Source: Bretschneidera sinensis
Taxonomy: Eukaryota; Streptophyta; Magnoliopsida; Brassicales; Akaniaceae
Direction: 5' to 3'
DNA: 64,000 nt
Assembly (NCBI GenBank): GCA_023935145.1
Contig: CM043704.1
Span: 92,896,873-92,960,872 of the forward strand
Under the pieces are notes generated by a model. That model made no database searches and was not told the origin of the DNA. It saw only the letters and a program-made list of their open reading frames with translations. Positions 26,001 to 35,994 of this stretch are shown here, piece after piece. Made by a program: the position numbers and the translations under genes. Each line of letters begins with the position of its first letter. Position 1 is the stretch's first letter.

Positions 26001-26810
26001 GAGAACTACTTGCAATGGATTGCCCTGCTTGCAGAATTTGATTTCATAATTCTTTGAGTTTCTCCATGTCATTTTCTTAGTTTTGAATTTAATTTTCGAT
26101 TGGAAGGTAAACAGGCAAGAGCTTCTAATTTTTGGCACTAGCTTGCAATTAGGTGGAGATAGGACTGCTTTGAGATATGGGCTATTTGCCACCATTTGGG
26201 CTGCTTGTGTTCAGTGCAAGTCATAGTCGGGCTGAAAGTATAATCATATAAAGGAGAAAAGTTAATTATAAAATAAAGGAGAAAAGTCAGCGGGCTAAGA
26301 CAGATGCTTATGTGTTGGTAGATATTATGTGTTCTTATTACTATTATTTATATGATAGTATTGGTCATACAGATTTCTTGGGAGCGAATTGATAGATTGA
26401 GTATTCATATTTCTCCTACGATTTGATATGTATTGTTACTTGCGTAAATGCTGACTGCTTACATTGGTGCAAAATTTTCCATTATTTTGTACTTCTTTTG
26501 ACTCTACAAACATAGCTTGCTATTGCCATATTTGTACTATATTTTTGCATTTTTCAGGACTTCTGTCTTCGGAAGTTAAGTGAATTACTAGTCCCTCTCC
26601 CTATTTAAATTTCATACACCTATGTTCCATGCTGTTGATTTATTACTACAAGCTGATATTTCTAGATTATACTTATCAAAAAATTACTACAAGCTGATAT
26701 TTCTAGATTTTGATATTTTTGTCTGACCTGTTCCAATAACTAAACTTATTTTCTAGGCCTCTGTTGGTGAAAATTATGGGGGAAACTTGCATATATCGTC
26801 GAAGGAGTAG
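5032..26810 (+). CDS. REV1: REV1 translesion DNA polymerase (deoxycytidyl transferase), 23 exons
   Basis: Y-family polymerase that inserts dCMP opposite abasic or damaged bases and scaffolds other translesion polymerases in the nucleus. Exons read by me: 5032-5240, 5596-5740, 6070-6185, 6274-6350, 6620-7134, 7797-7931, 8152-8284, 8371-8459, 8538-8588, 8675-8878, 10643-10762, 12940-13032, 13799-13858, 13943-14029, 14263-14346, 14603-14675, 16421-16489, 16683-16781, 18790-19083, 19171-19241, 22044 (or 22047)-22636, 25370-25430, 26757-26810. All introns are GT-AG and the phases close, giving 1143 (or 1142) aa. Domains: BRCT at about 100-210; polymerase palm with HIDMDCFF (metal ligand D398) and SCDEAFLD (D495, E496); little finger to about 750; two ubiquitin-binding motifs, each with a central L-P (about 831-848 and 945-970); C-terminal protein-interaction domain. 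The start is supported by the conserved TLGVAWGA and SDFG segment in exon 1. No broken exon was seen, so the gene looks functional. Confidence 0.95.
5926..6012 (+). mobile_element. Short tRNA-derived SINE, copy 1 (REV1 intron 2)
   Basis: An 87-bp insertion flanked by the direct repeat AGTGGGTTATGG (5914-5925 and 6013-6024). It has an A-box-like TGGCTCAATGGTTAAGG, a B-box-like GGTTCGAGT, a GT-rich stretch and an A-rich 3' end (ACCAATAAAAAA). Copy 2 at 10030-10114 is clearly the same family in opposite orientation. It lies in sense orientation in intron 2 of REV1. Confidence 0.85.
10030..10114 (-). mobile_element. Short tRNA-derived SINE, copy 2 (REV1 intron 10)
   Basis: An 85-bp insertion in antisense orientation, flanked by a perfect 19-bp direct repeat (10011-10029 and 10115-10133). 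Read on the minus strand it has the same head (GAGGCCTTGGCTCAACGG), B box (GGTTCGAGT), GT/GC-rich stretch and ACCAATAAAAAT tail as copy 1. The long TSD and A-rich tail fit LINE-machinery retroposition. Confidence 0.88.
10811..11640 (-). mobile_element. L1-type LINE 3' fragment (REV1 intron 11)
   Basis: Read on the minus strand, the block begins near 11640 and carries the C-terminal part of a plant LINE RT protein. Motifs KCFEVKSFYKIL, FPWKAI and KILTLDNLQKLGKM, then a C-x-x-C pair (CYICKG) and HHLLECS, form the zf-RVT domain. Stops and frame changes are frequent. It ends with a LINE-like tail (LGAY-type 3' end) and a poly-A that appears as a T run at about 10812-10820. It is antisense to REV1. 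Confidence 0.8.
19719..21216. mobile_element. MULE-like nonautonomous element (REV1 intron 20)
   Basis: The left end begins GGGAAAATCACAAAAACTTCC. The reverse complement of the right end begins GGGAAATTAGTGAAACCTGC, and both continue with a similar, imperfect TIR of about 90 bp (shared TGTGTTTTC, TTACCTCC and TTGAC blocks). This is the usual look of plant Mutator-like termini. The 9-bp flanks TTCATTTTT (19710-19718) and TTTATTTTT (21217-21225) match at 8 of 9 positions, as expected for a diverged MULE target duplication. No transposase was found inside the 1.5 kb. Confidence 0.65.
21594..21878 (-). mobile_element. Solo LTR (REV1 intron 20)
   Basis: A 285-bp block starts TGTTGTG and ends ACTACAACA, giving TG...CA ends with short inverted repeats, flanked by a perfect 5-bp duplication GTTTA (21589-21593 and 21879-21883). 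On the minus strand it has a TATA box (AGTATAAATACA, about 21757-21768) followed by a GC-rich stretch and a pyrimidine-rich end, so the LTR is antisense to REV1. No internal retroelement sequence remains, which fits LTR-LTR recombination. Confidence 0.85.
23220..23600 (+). mobile_element. LINE 3' end fragment (REV1 intron 21)
   Basis: The plus strand carries the hallmark of the end of a plant L1 ORF2 (EKRNRRPFDGIG, about 23371-23405), preceded by a W/F-rich stretch and followed by a 3' UTR-like region that ends in an A-rich stretch (TATATATAAAAGAAAAG, about 23575). Stops and frame changes are present. No TSD was identified. Confidence 0.65.
23815..23992. mobile_element. Foldback MITE (REV1 intron 21)
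   Basis: Nearly the whole block is an inverted repeat. The left arm TTTTTATGGAACCAGAAAAA matches the reverse complement of the right arm TTTTTATGGCACAAGAAAAA, and the arms continue through ATGAYACATTTGG and further imperfect pairing. The length is about 178 bp. No convincing target duplication was found, so the superfamily is unassigned. Confidence 0.6.
24121..24166 (-). repeat. Truncated copy of the short SINE (REV1 intron 21)
   Basis: The segment (T run, ATTGATAAAACACACGCACACCACT) matches the 3' half of SINE copy 2 in the same antisense orientation. The tRNA-like head is missing, which is typical of 5' truncation. No TSD was defined. Confidence 0.55.
24494..25385 (+). repeat. Direct duplication in REV1 intron 21 with decayed exon copy
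   Basis: Two related segments of about 190 bp, at about 24494-24705 and 25199-25385, share blocks in the same order: CATAACTATAT, ATCTAAA, GCAGCATGT, AATTATTT, TGTCAAG, ATCCTAGTTCAAT. The second leads into the true acceptor and exon 22 (25370). The first ends in a decayed version of that acceptor and exon start (GCTTTAGGCTAAGGG). REV1 phase supports use of the second copy only. Confidence 0.65.
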
Positions 26811-27840
26811 TGTTTCCTATGATGGGACCCAAACTAATGATTGTTTACATCATGTTTGTGGAAATAACGAGTGAAAACTTCAAGTCTTCACTTTGGCATG
26901 GAGTCCTGCAGTGATTTCAAATTCTGTAAGTAAGGTTAAACTCCTACATGTTGTAACCATAGTTGTTGAAGGTGTAACGTGCAGTGCAAAGATACGCACC
27001 TCTGGAAGAGTAGTCTCACATTTTCTAAAAATGCATATAAAATATTGATGATTAATACTATTAAACAAACAAAATAAAGCTGATACAGGACAGCTGTGAG
27101 GATCTTAATATTCCAGCAAATAAATTGGGGATTAGGATTAGGGTTTGTTGTAGAAGGATTAAGTGTTGAATTAGAATAAGAATTCTGGGATATTGAAACG
27201 GAAGTGGGGATTTTTCTCTTAGTTTAGCGAGTGGACAGAATTTAATCAGAAGTGACATAAATAAGTAATTTAATGAAGAAGATAAGTGAAATTTGAAGAA
27301 TTCAATAGAGAAGAGATAGGTGAATAGAGAATGATAGAAAGCAAGGAAGAAAGAAAAAATCCTAGGCAAATGAGCCTTAAATTAAGCTTCAAGCTTCTCA
27401 ATATGATGCCATCTATGATTGATATTTTTACAGAGAATTACAACTCTTTTATAGACTTGAACCCTAAAAGACATTGAATCCTAACCTTAGAAAACATTAA
27501 ATCCTAACAATTGAGAAAAAAGACCGAAATAGCCTAATTAATCCACTGCTACAGTACCATGAATAGTACCATATATATAATCCTAAGCAGTAAGCACATA
27601 ATACCCTGAAATTGCTGGAAGGTATAAATTACAGATCTGCCCGTTACAAAAAATCCTGAGGTTACTAGCTTAGTCTTCCATAGACTCATCATCAAAAGTA
27701 TAATCACATAACTCCAATTTGCAAACAAGTTACATTAGTAGACTTACCACAAAAACTGAACTAGTTGCCTAAGAAAACAAATTTGAAATTCATGAAATAT
27801 CTTAGATAAGATTAAGCACAAATAAAACTAATCTAAAGAA
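26811..27840. other. Downstream of REV1; possible old LTR fragment on the minus strand
   Basis: REV1 3' UTR followed by AT-rich DNA. On the minus strand, about 27850 to 27145 looks like LTR sequence: a TATA box (CTATAAAAGAG, near 27455), then a long pyrimidine-rich stretch and a CTACAACA-like end near 27146. I could not find the other terminus or a TSD, so this is only a suggestion. No gene is supported. Confidence 0.3.
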
Positions 27841-27849
27841 ATCTTGGTT

Positions 27850-28121
27850 TGAAGTTGACCTCTAGGGGTTGGAGTGTGGTAATTTGGGCTCTCTGGAAGA
27901 TGTGATCCACCAAGAATTAAAAAAGAAAAACTATTTTGGCCGTAGTCCACTATTTTTTGCTTGGTTTGGTGGGAAAGAAATAGAAGAGCTTTTGAAAGGG
28001 TGGAAACCCCATGAGCTCAGTTAAAGATAGATGGTTAGGGTAATGTAAATGAAATAAATGTTCTTAATTGCTTTGAGATGTTGAGTTGTAAGTAAGCCTT
28101 TTTTGTACGTGGGTGGCATCA

Positions 28122-28125
<4 letters not shown>
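27850..28125 (+). mobile_element. LINE 3' end fragment
   Basis: The plus strand carries WERNRRAFERVETP (about 27970-28010), the typical end of plant LINE ORF2, with an in-frame stop directly after it. It is followed by a 3' UTR and an A run with (TA)n at 28120-28155. A piece of the tail (TTGAGTTGTAAGTAAG...) is repeated at 28172 onward, where the hAT element was inserted. Confidence 0.65.
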
Positions 28126-28153
<28 letters not shown>

Positions 28154-28186
28154 TTTTAAAAATAATATAAAATGTTGAGTTGTAAG

Positions 28187-29464
28187 CAGTGTTTTCAAAG
28201 GTAGGGGCGTTGAGCGAGGTGTTTTGCCTCAATGAGGCGACGTGTAAGTCCTGAGGCGTTGGGGTGTTCTGAATAAAATAATATTAATTAAATTATAAAA
28301 ATACTAAAAAATTGAAATAATATAAATAAACTAATTATCAATAAACTTAACTAACTTAAGACCTATGAATGAATATTTATCAAAATATTTTTACACAAAT
28401 ATCAAACAATTTGATGAAAATTTTAATCACATCTGATATTAGACGTACGCCATCGTTTGTTGCATATGTATCCATCAATTTACATTCTGGTCCTCCAACA
28501 TAGTGGTTCCATTTGTAATGACGTCTAATCAAAATGTTGAAAATTTAAAATTCCGACCTGAAAGGCTTAAAATCTGGGTAAGTCTTTTGAATCTTTTAGG
28601 GCGTTTCGAAATTTTAATAAAATAATATTACTTAATTAGAATAATAAAATAAAAATAAAAATAATTTTAATTAATTAATTTTTATCAAGGTTTAATACTT
28701 TACTATTAATACTTTACTAACTCTTTATAGTGTAATAATTATAATTTTATAAATATTAATATATATTTATATATAAATTATATTAAGTATTACTTATATT
28801 TCTATATTGTTAAAATTTGTAAGTGATTAATTAAATAGTTTGTAATTATTATTAAACTAGTTAACATGTATTATATATTTATGAAGTGCAATAATGTCAC
28901 AACAAGAATACTAACTTAGCGGTTAAGATCTATAACTATAACATTTTAGGTCATGGGTTTGAGCATCAGGGAAGAAGACTTAAGAATGACTCATTTAATA
29001 CCTAAATTTTTAGGATCTCAATTAATGGGCTTCACAAGTGAAAGCCTAAAAATGATCTTGCAAGTCCATGCTGCGATGAGATATGATGTTTATGGGCTGA
29101 TCAGCAGCCCAATAGCGGTAGCAGTCTTATAGGGCCCAATACATTATATTGCAAAAAAGAAGAAAAATAGGGGCATTCCGAGAATTGAACGCGGGACGTC
29201 TCGCACCCTAAGCGAGAATCATACCACTAGACCAAATGTCGTTGTTGCTTTGGTTCTTAGAGAACCAATTTTATTTATTTTGAGGTTTCAGAAGCAAAAA
29301 AAAAAAAAAAAAAATCATTGGGCGTACGCCCAGACACCCGGGGCGTAAAAGGCGTATGCTCGCCCAGTACCAAAAAACGCACCCTCAGCAACACTTTCAC
29401 GCCTCGGTGCGTTTTAGCCCCGTTTCGCCCGGGGCGCGCCCAGACTCCGTTTTTTAAAACACTG
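28187..29464. mobile_element. Nonautonomous hAT element with 8-bp TSD
   Basis: The element begins CAGTGTTTTCAAAGG and ends TTAAAACACTG, giving terminal inverted repeats CAGTGTTTT. It is flanked by a perfect 8-bp duplication GTTGTAAG (28179-28186 and 29465-29472), the diagnostic TSD length for hAT. Both subterminal regions are rich in GAGGCG/GGGCG-type motifs, unlike the AT-rich interior. At 1278 bp with no transposase reading it is nonautonomous. It interrupts the repeated LINE tail and contains a tRNA-like sequence. Confidence 0.88.
29170..29241 (-). tRNA. Degenerate tRNA-Pro(AGG), probable pseudogene, inside the hAT element
   Basis: The minus strand folds as a 72-nt tRNA. The anticodon stem CTCGC/GCGAG is perfect and the loop TTAGGGT gives anticodon AGG (proline). 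The A box (TGGTCTAGTGG) and B box region (TTCAATT) are present. The acceptor stem has two mispairs (positions 1:72 and 3:70 by my folding) and the T stem has one C:T mispair, so it is probably a decayed copy. No intron is present. Confidence 0.65.
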
Positions 29465-29784
29465 GTTGTAAGTAAGGCTTTTTTGTACGTGTGTGTCGAC
29501 AATCCTGATCTAGCACAGGCACTGGGCCTAGCTCCTGGTGGCATAGGTGCGTCTCTGGTGTGTCTTTAACATTGATTGTTATTGTTATTGTTGAAGTCAT
29601 TGATTGTTATTGTTGTCTCGTTATTTATTTTGCTAATTTTAATTCATGTTCTGTCAGAATTCTCATTTGTGACCAAAATGGTGCAAGTTTTAGAGATGAC
29701 CACTGTCTTGTTTAATGCCTTAAAGTTGGAGGGTTAACCCCTAAAAGAGAGGTGCTCATTGGTTGGAAAATGCCAAGGACAGGA

Positions 29785-30125
29785 AGAGTTATTAAATTTT
29801 GATGGCAGCTCATACGGCAATTCAGATCTCTCAGGAGCTGGAGGATTGATTAGGGGAGATAATGGGAGATGATGGTTTGGTTTCACAGCTGATTTTGGGG
29901 TTGTGTCTATCTTAATGGTGAAGCTTTGGGATTTTTGCCACGTATTGCGGCTTTGCTTGGAAAAAGGGGTTCAGGGACATCAAGTCGGAATCAGACTCTC
30001 AGGTTGCTGCTGGAAAGTTGGGAGTCCTCCCTGTGCAGGTTTGATCCTTCTTGCATGCTGTTAGCGTCTTTTAGAGAGTTGCTTGACCGTGGGATAATTG
30101 TTATTGATATCCTTCAATATTAGGT
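29785..30125 (+). pseudogene. LINE-type RNase H domain remnant
   Basis: The plus strand reads LLNFDGSSYGN then SGAGGLIRGDNGR, the start of the RVT_3-type RNase H found at the C-terminus of plant LINE proteins. A stop follows; then a frame with GFTADFGVVS, LEKGFRDIKSESDSQVA continues the domain. The catalytic D in NFDG and the D of ESDS are visible. Several frames and stops show it is nonfunctional. Confidence 0.75.
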
Positions 30126-33100
30126 TCAATGTTTTTTGGGATATATTTTTTAGTTGACTTAGGTAGTGTCCATGATGTAGAACAGGATAGAGGAGAAGAA
30201 ATAGAATAGAAACCAGGTTATTTTGGGGATTGGAAGAGAAGCTAGGCTACCCTGGAGGTTAGGAGAAAATTGATACCCAGTATAAATCTAATTTTTATTC
30301 GTTCAAAGCTATTTGAAAAGTAACATAGGGATCCCTTATATAGAGATCTTTAGGAATCTTAACCCTAAGCTAACATTGTAAATAAAGAAATTAAAAAATG
30401 ATCAAATACTATATTCTTAGAATAAATTAATAAAATATAATTCTTTCAAATTACAAAATTACAACCTTGTCCCCATACCCTTATCAGTATATCTATGCTT
30501 TGGATTTTAAATATTAAAGTTTTGATTTATTGTTACGACTTCCATTGTTAAAAGGTTATACCCCACAAATTCACCTACCAAAATTTCTTGGTTTGTCATC
30601 TCAGTTTTCCCAAAATGGAGAAGATGGCAATTGACATTTTTGGGGCAGAGATGAGATTCTTCAAGTCCCTGCAGAGATGACTTGTCTCATCAGGTTCTAG
30701 TCAAATTGTGATTTTGTATATCATGCATGAGCTATCTGGGTGCTCTTCATCTCCCAAATGCATTCAAGAAGAAACCTGCTGATGTGTTTAAGATGCTAGC
30801 TCTCATCCTGTATTTGATGCTTGGACTTGCCCTAGTGTTCTTATGTGTGGTATTAAAGACTTCTGACACAAGAAAAGCCGTTGCCTATCCTGTGCTGGTC
30901 TTGTATTGAAGATTCATTTTCCTGGTGTATGACAGTTGTGACTGGAAACTCCAGCAAGAAATTGATCCATTAGAGTTCAGTATTTTACATAGGGATTCCA
31001 TGAAATGAAATCAAAATTAATTCTGAATTAAGTGAGGTGTGTCAGGATATTTCCATAAAGATTTCACGCAGGATTTGTAGTCCTACATAATCCTTGCTGG
31101 TTCAGTTGGGCACAGTGCTAGTGAGTAGAGAGAGGATGCTAACGTGGAAGGTCAACTTCGTCTTTCTAATATAAAAGCTCAGAAGTGTAAGTTGTAATAT
31201 GTGGTTAAAGTAAATGCTTGATCTCTTTTTTTATTGCGTGGATCTCTTGATTTTGGAGGCTGTTCATGATATTCTCTGCTTGAAGCATGATTAGGTTACA
31301 GTAGAGTCTTGTTGTTGTAATATGTTATTGCCATGTTGGATGATAATCTTGGGTCCTGGAATGAACTTGTATTTAACTGGATTATATAAATGTTATATAG
31401 AATTATAAAATAAATGAACGGTTTTTGGTAACATTTTGTTTTGGTTCTGAATACTCTTTGTATCTTTTTCTTCTCTTGGTGGAAAGGGAGTACTAAACAT
31501 GCATTTAACAAGTATTGAAATAGGGATTGTTTAAGCAGCTGACCAGGCAAATTTCAAAACAGTTCACTCAATTTGGCTTGTTTTCTCAAACCAGGAAAAA
31601 TAATAAATAATAAAAAAACTGGAGCGGAATGTCACTTCCATTTCCATGCAGGGGGAAAGACGGTTTACGTTTTTTATAACACAAACGAATTTGAAACAAT
31701 CATCACGGCACCCATTTGTTTCATGTTCATTTGATGGGGTGGGTACACAGCGAGAGATTGGAATGGCAAAAGTCTCCGTTCCCGAGGCTCAGACTTCCTG
31801 GCCCAATGGAGCTGGGTAGATTTTATACCCGGCCGTGGCACTTCTCAATTAATTTAATCTAAGAATTTGTTTTCTAATCCGCGTTATGTTATTCTTTTTA
31901 TTTAAAAAAATGTTAATATATTATATTTATTATTCTTATTTTTTAAGTGGTTGAATGGGAATGGAGTTTTCATCTTTGTTTTATAAGCGGAGAATTGGAG
32001 ACAACGTGGATTTGAGTTCCCAAAAATTCTCATCGGAGGGAGAGATAGGTATAAAAAATCTCAGTCAGTATGGGGATGTGGATAATAAAAAAAAACGGGG
32101 ATGAAAATGGAAATACACTCTTTGTTTCAAATTCATCATCCTTAATAAGAGGTGATCATCTTTCATCTTTTACTATTAAATTCCTCTTGATATTAGATAT
32201 TTTTTGCAACAACAAATAACTTAGCAAGTTAGTTGACACATACTAAATAGAAAAAAAAACTCTTACTGTCTAGTGATGTGTTGTTGCATTATTTATCCAA
32301 TTAAATTATTAAAGTAATCAAAACATATAAAATATACTTTTGTTCTTTAGTTTCTGCAAATTATTTTTTCATATTTATAAATTGAGAAAAATAATATTCA
32401 AAGTTGCTCCAAAAAGTGGAAGCCGACAATTGTGGGGGGGGGGGGGGGGGGAGAGAGAGTACAATGATTTTTGAAGTTCCTTCGCAAAACGGCATTAGAG
32501 TATGATTTTTCAAGTGCCCTCTCAAAACTGGCATTAATTTGGTTGTGGAGTGTGGACATTCTTTAGCTTTCACTTTAACGAACGGGATGGACTGTCTGTA
32601 AGTTGGACTCCAACAACATATACCTTTTGGTTAAAATGTGAGCCGTTGACTGAGGATCAGCCAATTTTGTTTTCTCAAAATAATGAATACAAAAATTCTT
32701 GATTAATTCAAATTTAAATTTAATAGTTTAAATTAGTTAAAAATTTTATTGATGATTTTAAAGAATTTTATTGATAATATTAATATAACTATGAGATTTA
32801 TAATTTAATATTATTAATAAAAATTTTAAAATTATTAATCAATTTTATAACTGATTTAAATTCCCGAACCACGAACAAATTCCTCCATTTCAACAAGTGA
32901 GACCAGTACGAGTCTCCCAAGAGATTTGAGAACGGACTCATTCAATTCAACCCAAGGTTTCCCTCCCTTACACGCGTTGTTGCATGTGTTCTTGACTCGT
33001 GTGGAACCCCATGCACGTGACTTGACTGCCTCTGCTTACCATTTGGCCGATTTTTGGTACAAGCATAGTCGCAGTTAAAAAATTGTTTAATATTTAATAA

Positions 33101-35814
33101 AACAAGAGCGAAAATAAATTTTTTATACAAATTTAGCTTTTATTTTTTATTCTTTTCATAATCCGTTTTTAAAAGCATTTAACCTAACTTTTATTTAGAA
33201 AAAAACAAATATCATTTTATAAATATATTTACCTTAAATTTATTGGTACAATTTTTGGAATAGGAATCAAAGACAAAAAATAAAATAAATTTAATGAAAA
33301 CGAATTGAGACTTCGTCGGACGTTAAGAATTGTTTTCTTTAAGGTTTTATTTGTCCTCACGGAATTTTTTAATTGGTTACAGACATATTTTCCAGGATAC
33401 ATAAAATCTTTGGGATTTACAAATAGCAAATATGTAGAATCTTCTAATAACTCTCTTTGAAACAGTGATTAACCGTGATTGTACATTTATAAAAAGAATA
33501 AGAATGAAAATTTAAAAATAGTTAATTTTGAAAGTTATTAAAAGTATTTATAGGTTTCATTTGAACTTTCAAGAGTCATAAATTGAAGAGTTATGGTTTA
33601 AAGACGTAGCTCTTAGAAAAAAAAAAACATAACTCTCTGAAAAATATAGCTTTTGAAATTTAAAAAATTCAAAAAACGTGAACACTTATTTTACTGAATA
33701 TTTGATTCAATCGACTGAATCAACATTTCATAAGAAAAATATTAAAGTATCGAGTATTTAATCAACCGAATATCCATTCAGTCAACTGAATCTTATTTTT
33801 CTAACAAAAACTCATACAATTAATATGTCTCGATAGCATATCAATATGGATCAAAGGAAATATAATACTTCGAATAAATAAAAGGAAATGCTATAATAGT
33901 ATTTAATTTCATTATAGATGTGTTTTGACCTTATGATACCAATATTAATGGGAAAGGGAAGTTGGAGATTTGGGAGTAGGTTGAGTCGGGGAAAGGGAAC
34001 AAATCATGAGCTTCATGTTAGGTCGACAAAGCAAGTTTATGAGCCTACAAGAATAATGTGAAAGGTACCCTTAAAAAAACAATAGTGTGAAAAGTATAAT
34101 TCACTGAAATGGCAATTGAGAAAGAACTACCGAATGTAATATTATAAAGACCATTTTTTTATCCAAAAAGAATATTATAAAGAGATTATACAAATAAAAA
34201 AAGGAAAGCGAATTTTACGTTTAAAAATAATAAAAAAATATATAATAATTTCAAAAAATGCCTCTAGAGGATAATAAATGAAATTTTAATTGATTTGGAA
34301 TAAAGGTAGCATTGAGATGCAAAAGTTTAAGCCCTTGTTTGGTTGGGATTTCTAAGATGACTTATTCTACTTATTTGCACTTTAAACTTTATTTATTTTA
34401 ATATTGTTATATTGTTGTTTGTCAAAATAAGACTAGTTTTACTTTCTTGTAACTTATATAAATCAATATTTTTTTTATATTAATTCAATCACTTATTAAA
34501 ATCAATATTTTGTTATTTATAAAAATCCTATAAGTCACGCTACTTATTTCACCATCTTCAATTTTGGTTCTTTGTTTTTCTATGTCAACAATTTTTTTTT
34601 CTCCCCTACAAATCGATTCCCTCGTCTCGGTGAAGAAGTACTCAACTTAATTATTTTTTATTCTTCTCTATTTTTCATGGTCAATAATTTGAGAAGATTG
34701 TGAGTTTTTTTTTTTAAGAAATAAATAATTATTTTTTACTATTTATTTATTTTTTAAAAATTAGGTAAAGTAAATTTTTTATTTTATAATTTTTTTATAT
34801 TTAAAACTATTAAATATATAATATATTTTAGAAAAATAAATAATTTTTTTGGAAAATATTTTTTCTATGAACTTTTAATTAATTATGAGATTTAAATAGT
34901 AAATTAGTTCCTATTAATCATATTTAAAATTATAATATAATCATAAAAACAATACCAACAATTACCAATAAATTGTTGTTATCAAACATGAATAATAATA
35001 CTTGAATTAAAGCCAAACATTTGCAACTAAACAATTAAAAATCAATCAACTTAACTCTAAAAAATGAAAAATAAATCAACAACCAGCCGACAATGTGACA
35101 AGCTTTAGTCAAACAAAGCCTAAAATATTCAAACTTTTAGAGGTATTTTTGACTTCAAAACATCTTAACATTGGAAAATGAGAACCCTAAAATAGAACAA
35201 AAGGATAACTTTTTTTTTCTTCTTTTAGATGGAAAATCAAATAGAATTTTGGCTAAGAAAAGTAAACTTTTGACTATCTATTGTTACGCAGTGTTCTGTT
35301 CTCTTTGCTTTGCCTTTGTACGTGGGTTTTAGCTTTTTTGGCTATTTTATATATCATCAATTGCTGATAAAACACAAAAATTCTTGGTTATATCCACTCT
35401 AAACATTGTTGATAATTTTGAAATTTTTTATTAGTATTATTTGTAAATGTGAGATTTAAAAAATAATATTATCGATAAAATATTAAAAAAATTACCAACA
35501 AAACTTCTAACAGATCTAAAACAGTGATTTTAAGTCTAGTCTAATCAAAAATTTCTTATTAAAACAAAAGAAAAAAAAACTAATTTTAGACTTGAAATAA
35601 TATAGTATTGACAATAATTTAAAAAATATGTCGGGAAAGTATATAATAAAATGGAAATTAAAAATTAATTTGAAATAAAATTCTTATATATATATAGCCA
35701 AATGCTATACTTTCATTGCAAAACCATCTTCTAATTCTCAAACACCCACCAAGCTAGACCCAAAGCTACCTAGCTACCAACAAGCAAAACCTAATTAAAA
35801 GAGAGCAAAATAGA
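30126..35814. other. Intergenic region with no supported gene
   Basis: Long AT-rich region. About 30180-30480 on the minus strand resembles LTR sequence (TATATAAGGG, near 30340), but its ends were not found. A G homopolymer of 18 lies at 32434-32451. 33640-33800 contains two palindromes with a TCRACTGAA half (see findings). 34325-35130 is bounded by weakly similar inverted ends (TTGTTTGG and CAAACAAAGC), possibly a transposon. A short reading at 31763 (18 codons) has no support as a gene. Confidence 0.4.
35684..35697 (+). promoter_or_regulatory. TATA box of the PIP peptide gene
   Basis: The run TTATATATATATAG ends about 118 bases upstream of the ATG. The segment between is A/C-rich, like a plant 5' leader. 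Assignment is by position and composition only. Confidence 0.5.
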
Positions 35815-35994
35815 ATGAGGTCTCATTATTCTTTTGTGTTGGCTTTCAATGCTATTTGCATCATCATTTTCTTTCTCTTTCTCTCCCATGTTGAGGCCTC
35901 GAGGTCTCTAAAAGATCACCTTCATCATCAATCTTTAAGGAGTCTTTTCGATAAAGCATATTCTGGGCCGAGCCGTCGTGGACGTGGTCACTGA
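35815..35994 (+). CDS. PIP-family secreted peptide precursor (PAMP-induced peptide type)
   Basis: A 59-codon single-exon ORF. Residues 1-28 form a signal peptide: a short basic and polar start, then a hydrophobic core (AFNAICIIIFFLFLS) and a cleavage-like VEA/S. A variable middle follows (about 29-48). The last ten residues, SGPSRRGRGH, match the C-terminal SGPS-x-x-G-x-G-H motif of PIP/PIPL precursors, which are processed to an apoplastic peptide signalling through RLK7-type receptor kinases in immunity and root growth. The motif sits exactly at the C-terminus, as usual for single-motif precursors. A TATA stretch (TATATATATA, 35686-35696) lies about 120 bases upstream, which fits an independent gene. 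The exact paralogue cannot be named. Confidence 0.88.
   Translation: MRSHYSFVLAFNAICIIIFFLFLSHVEASRSLKDHLHHQSLRSLFDKAYSGPSRRGRGH

Noticed and set aside
29275..29569. Open frames on both strands at 29275-29569
   Set aside because: They cross the GC-rich subterminal region and right end of the hAT element; no protein similarity recognised.
31763..31819. An 18-codon reading starting MAKVSVPEAQ
   Set aside because: Too short, stops at once, and no splice donor with a supported downstream exon was found.
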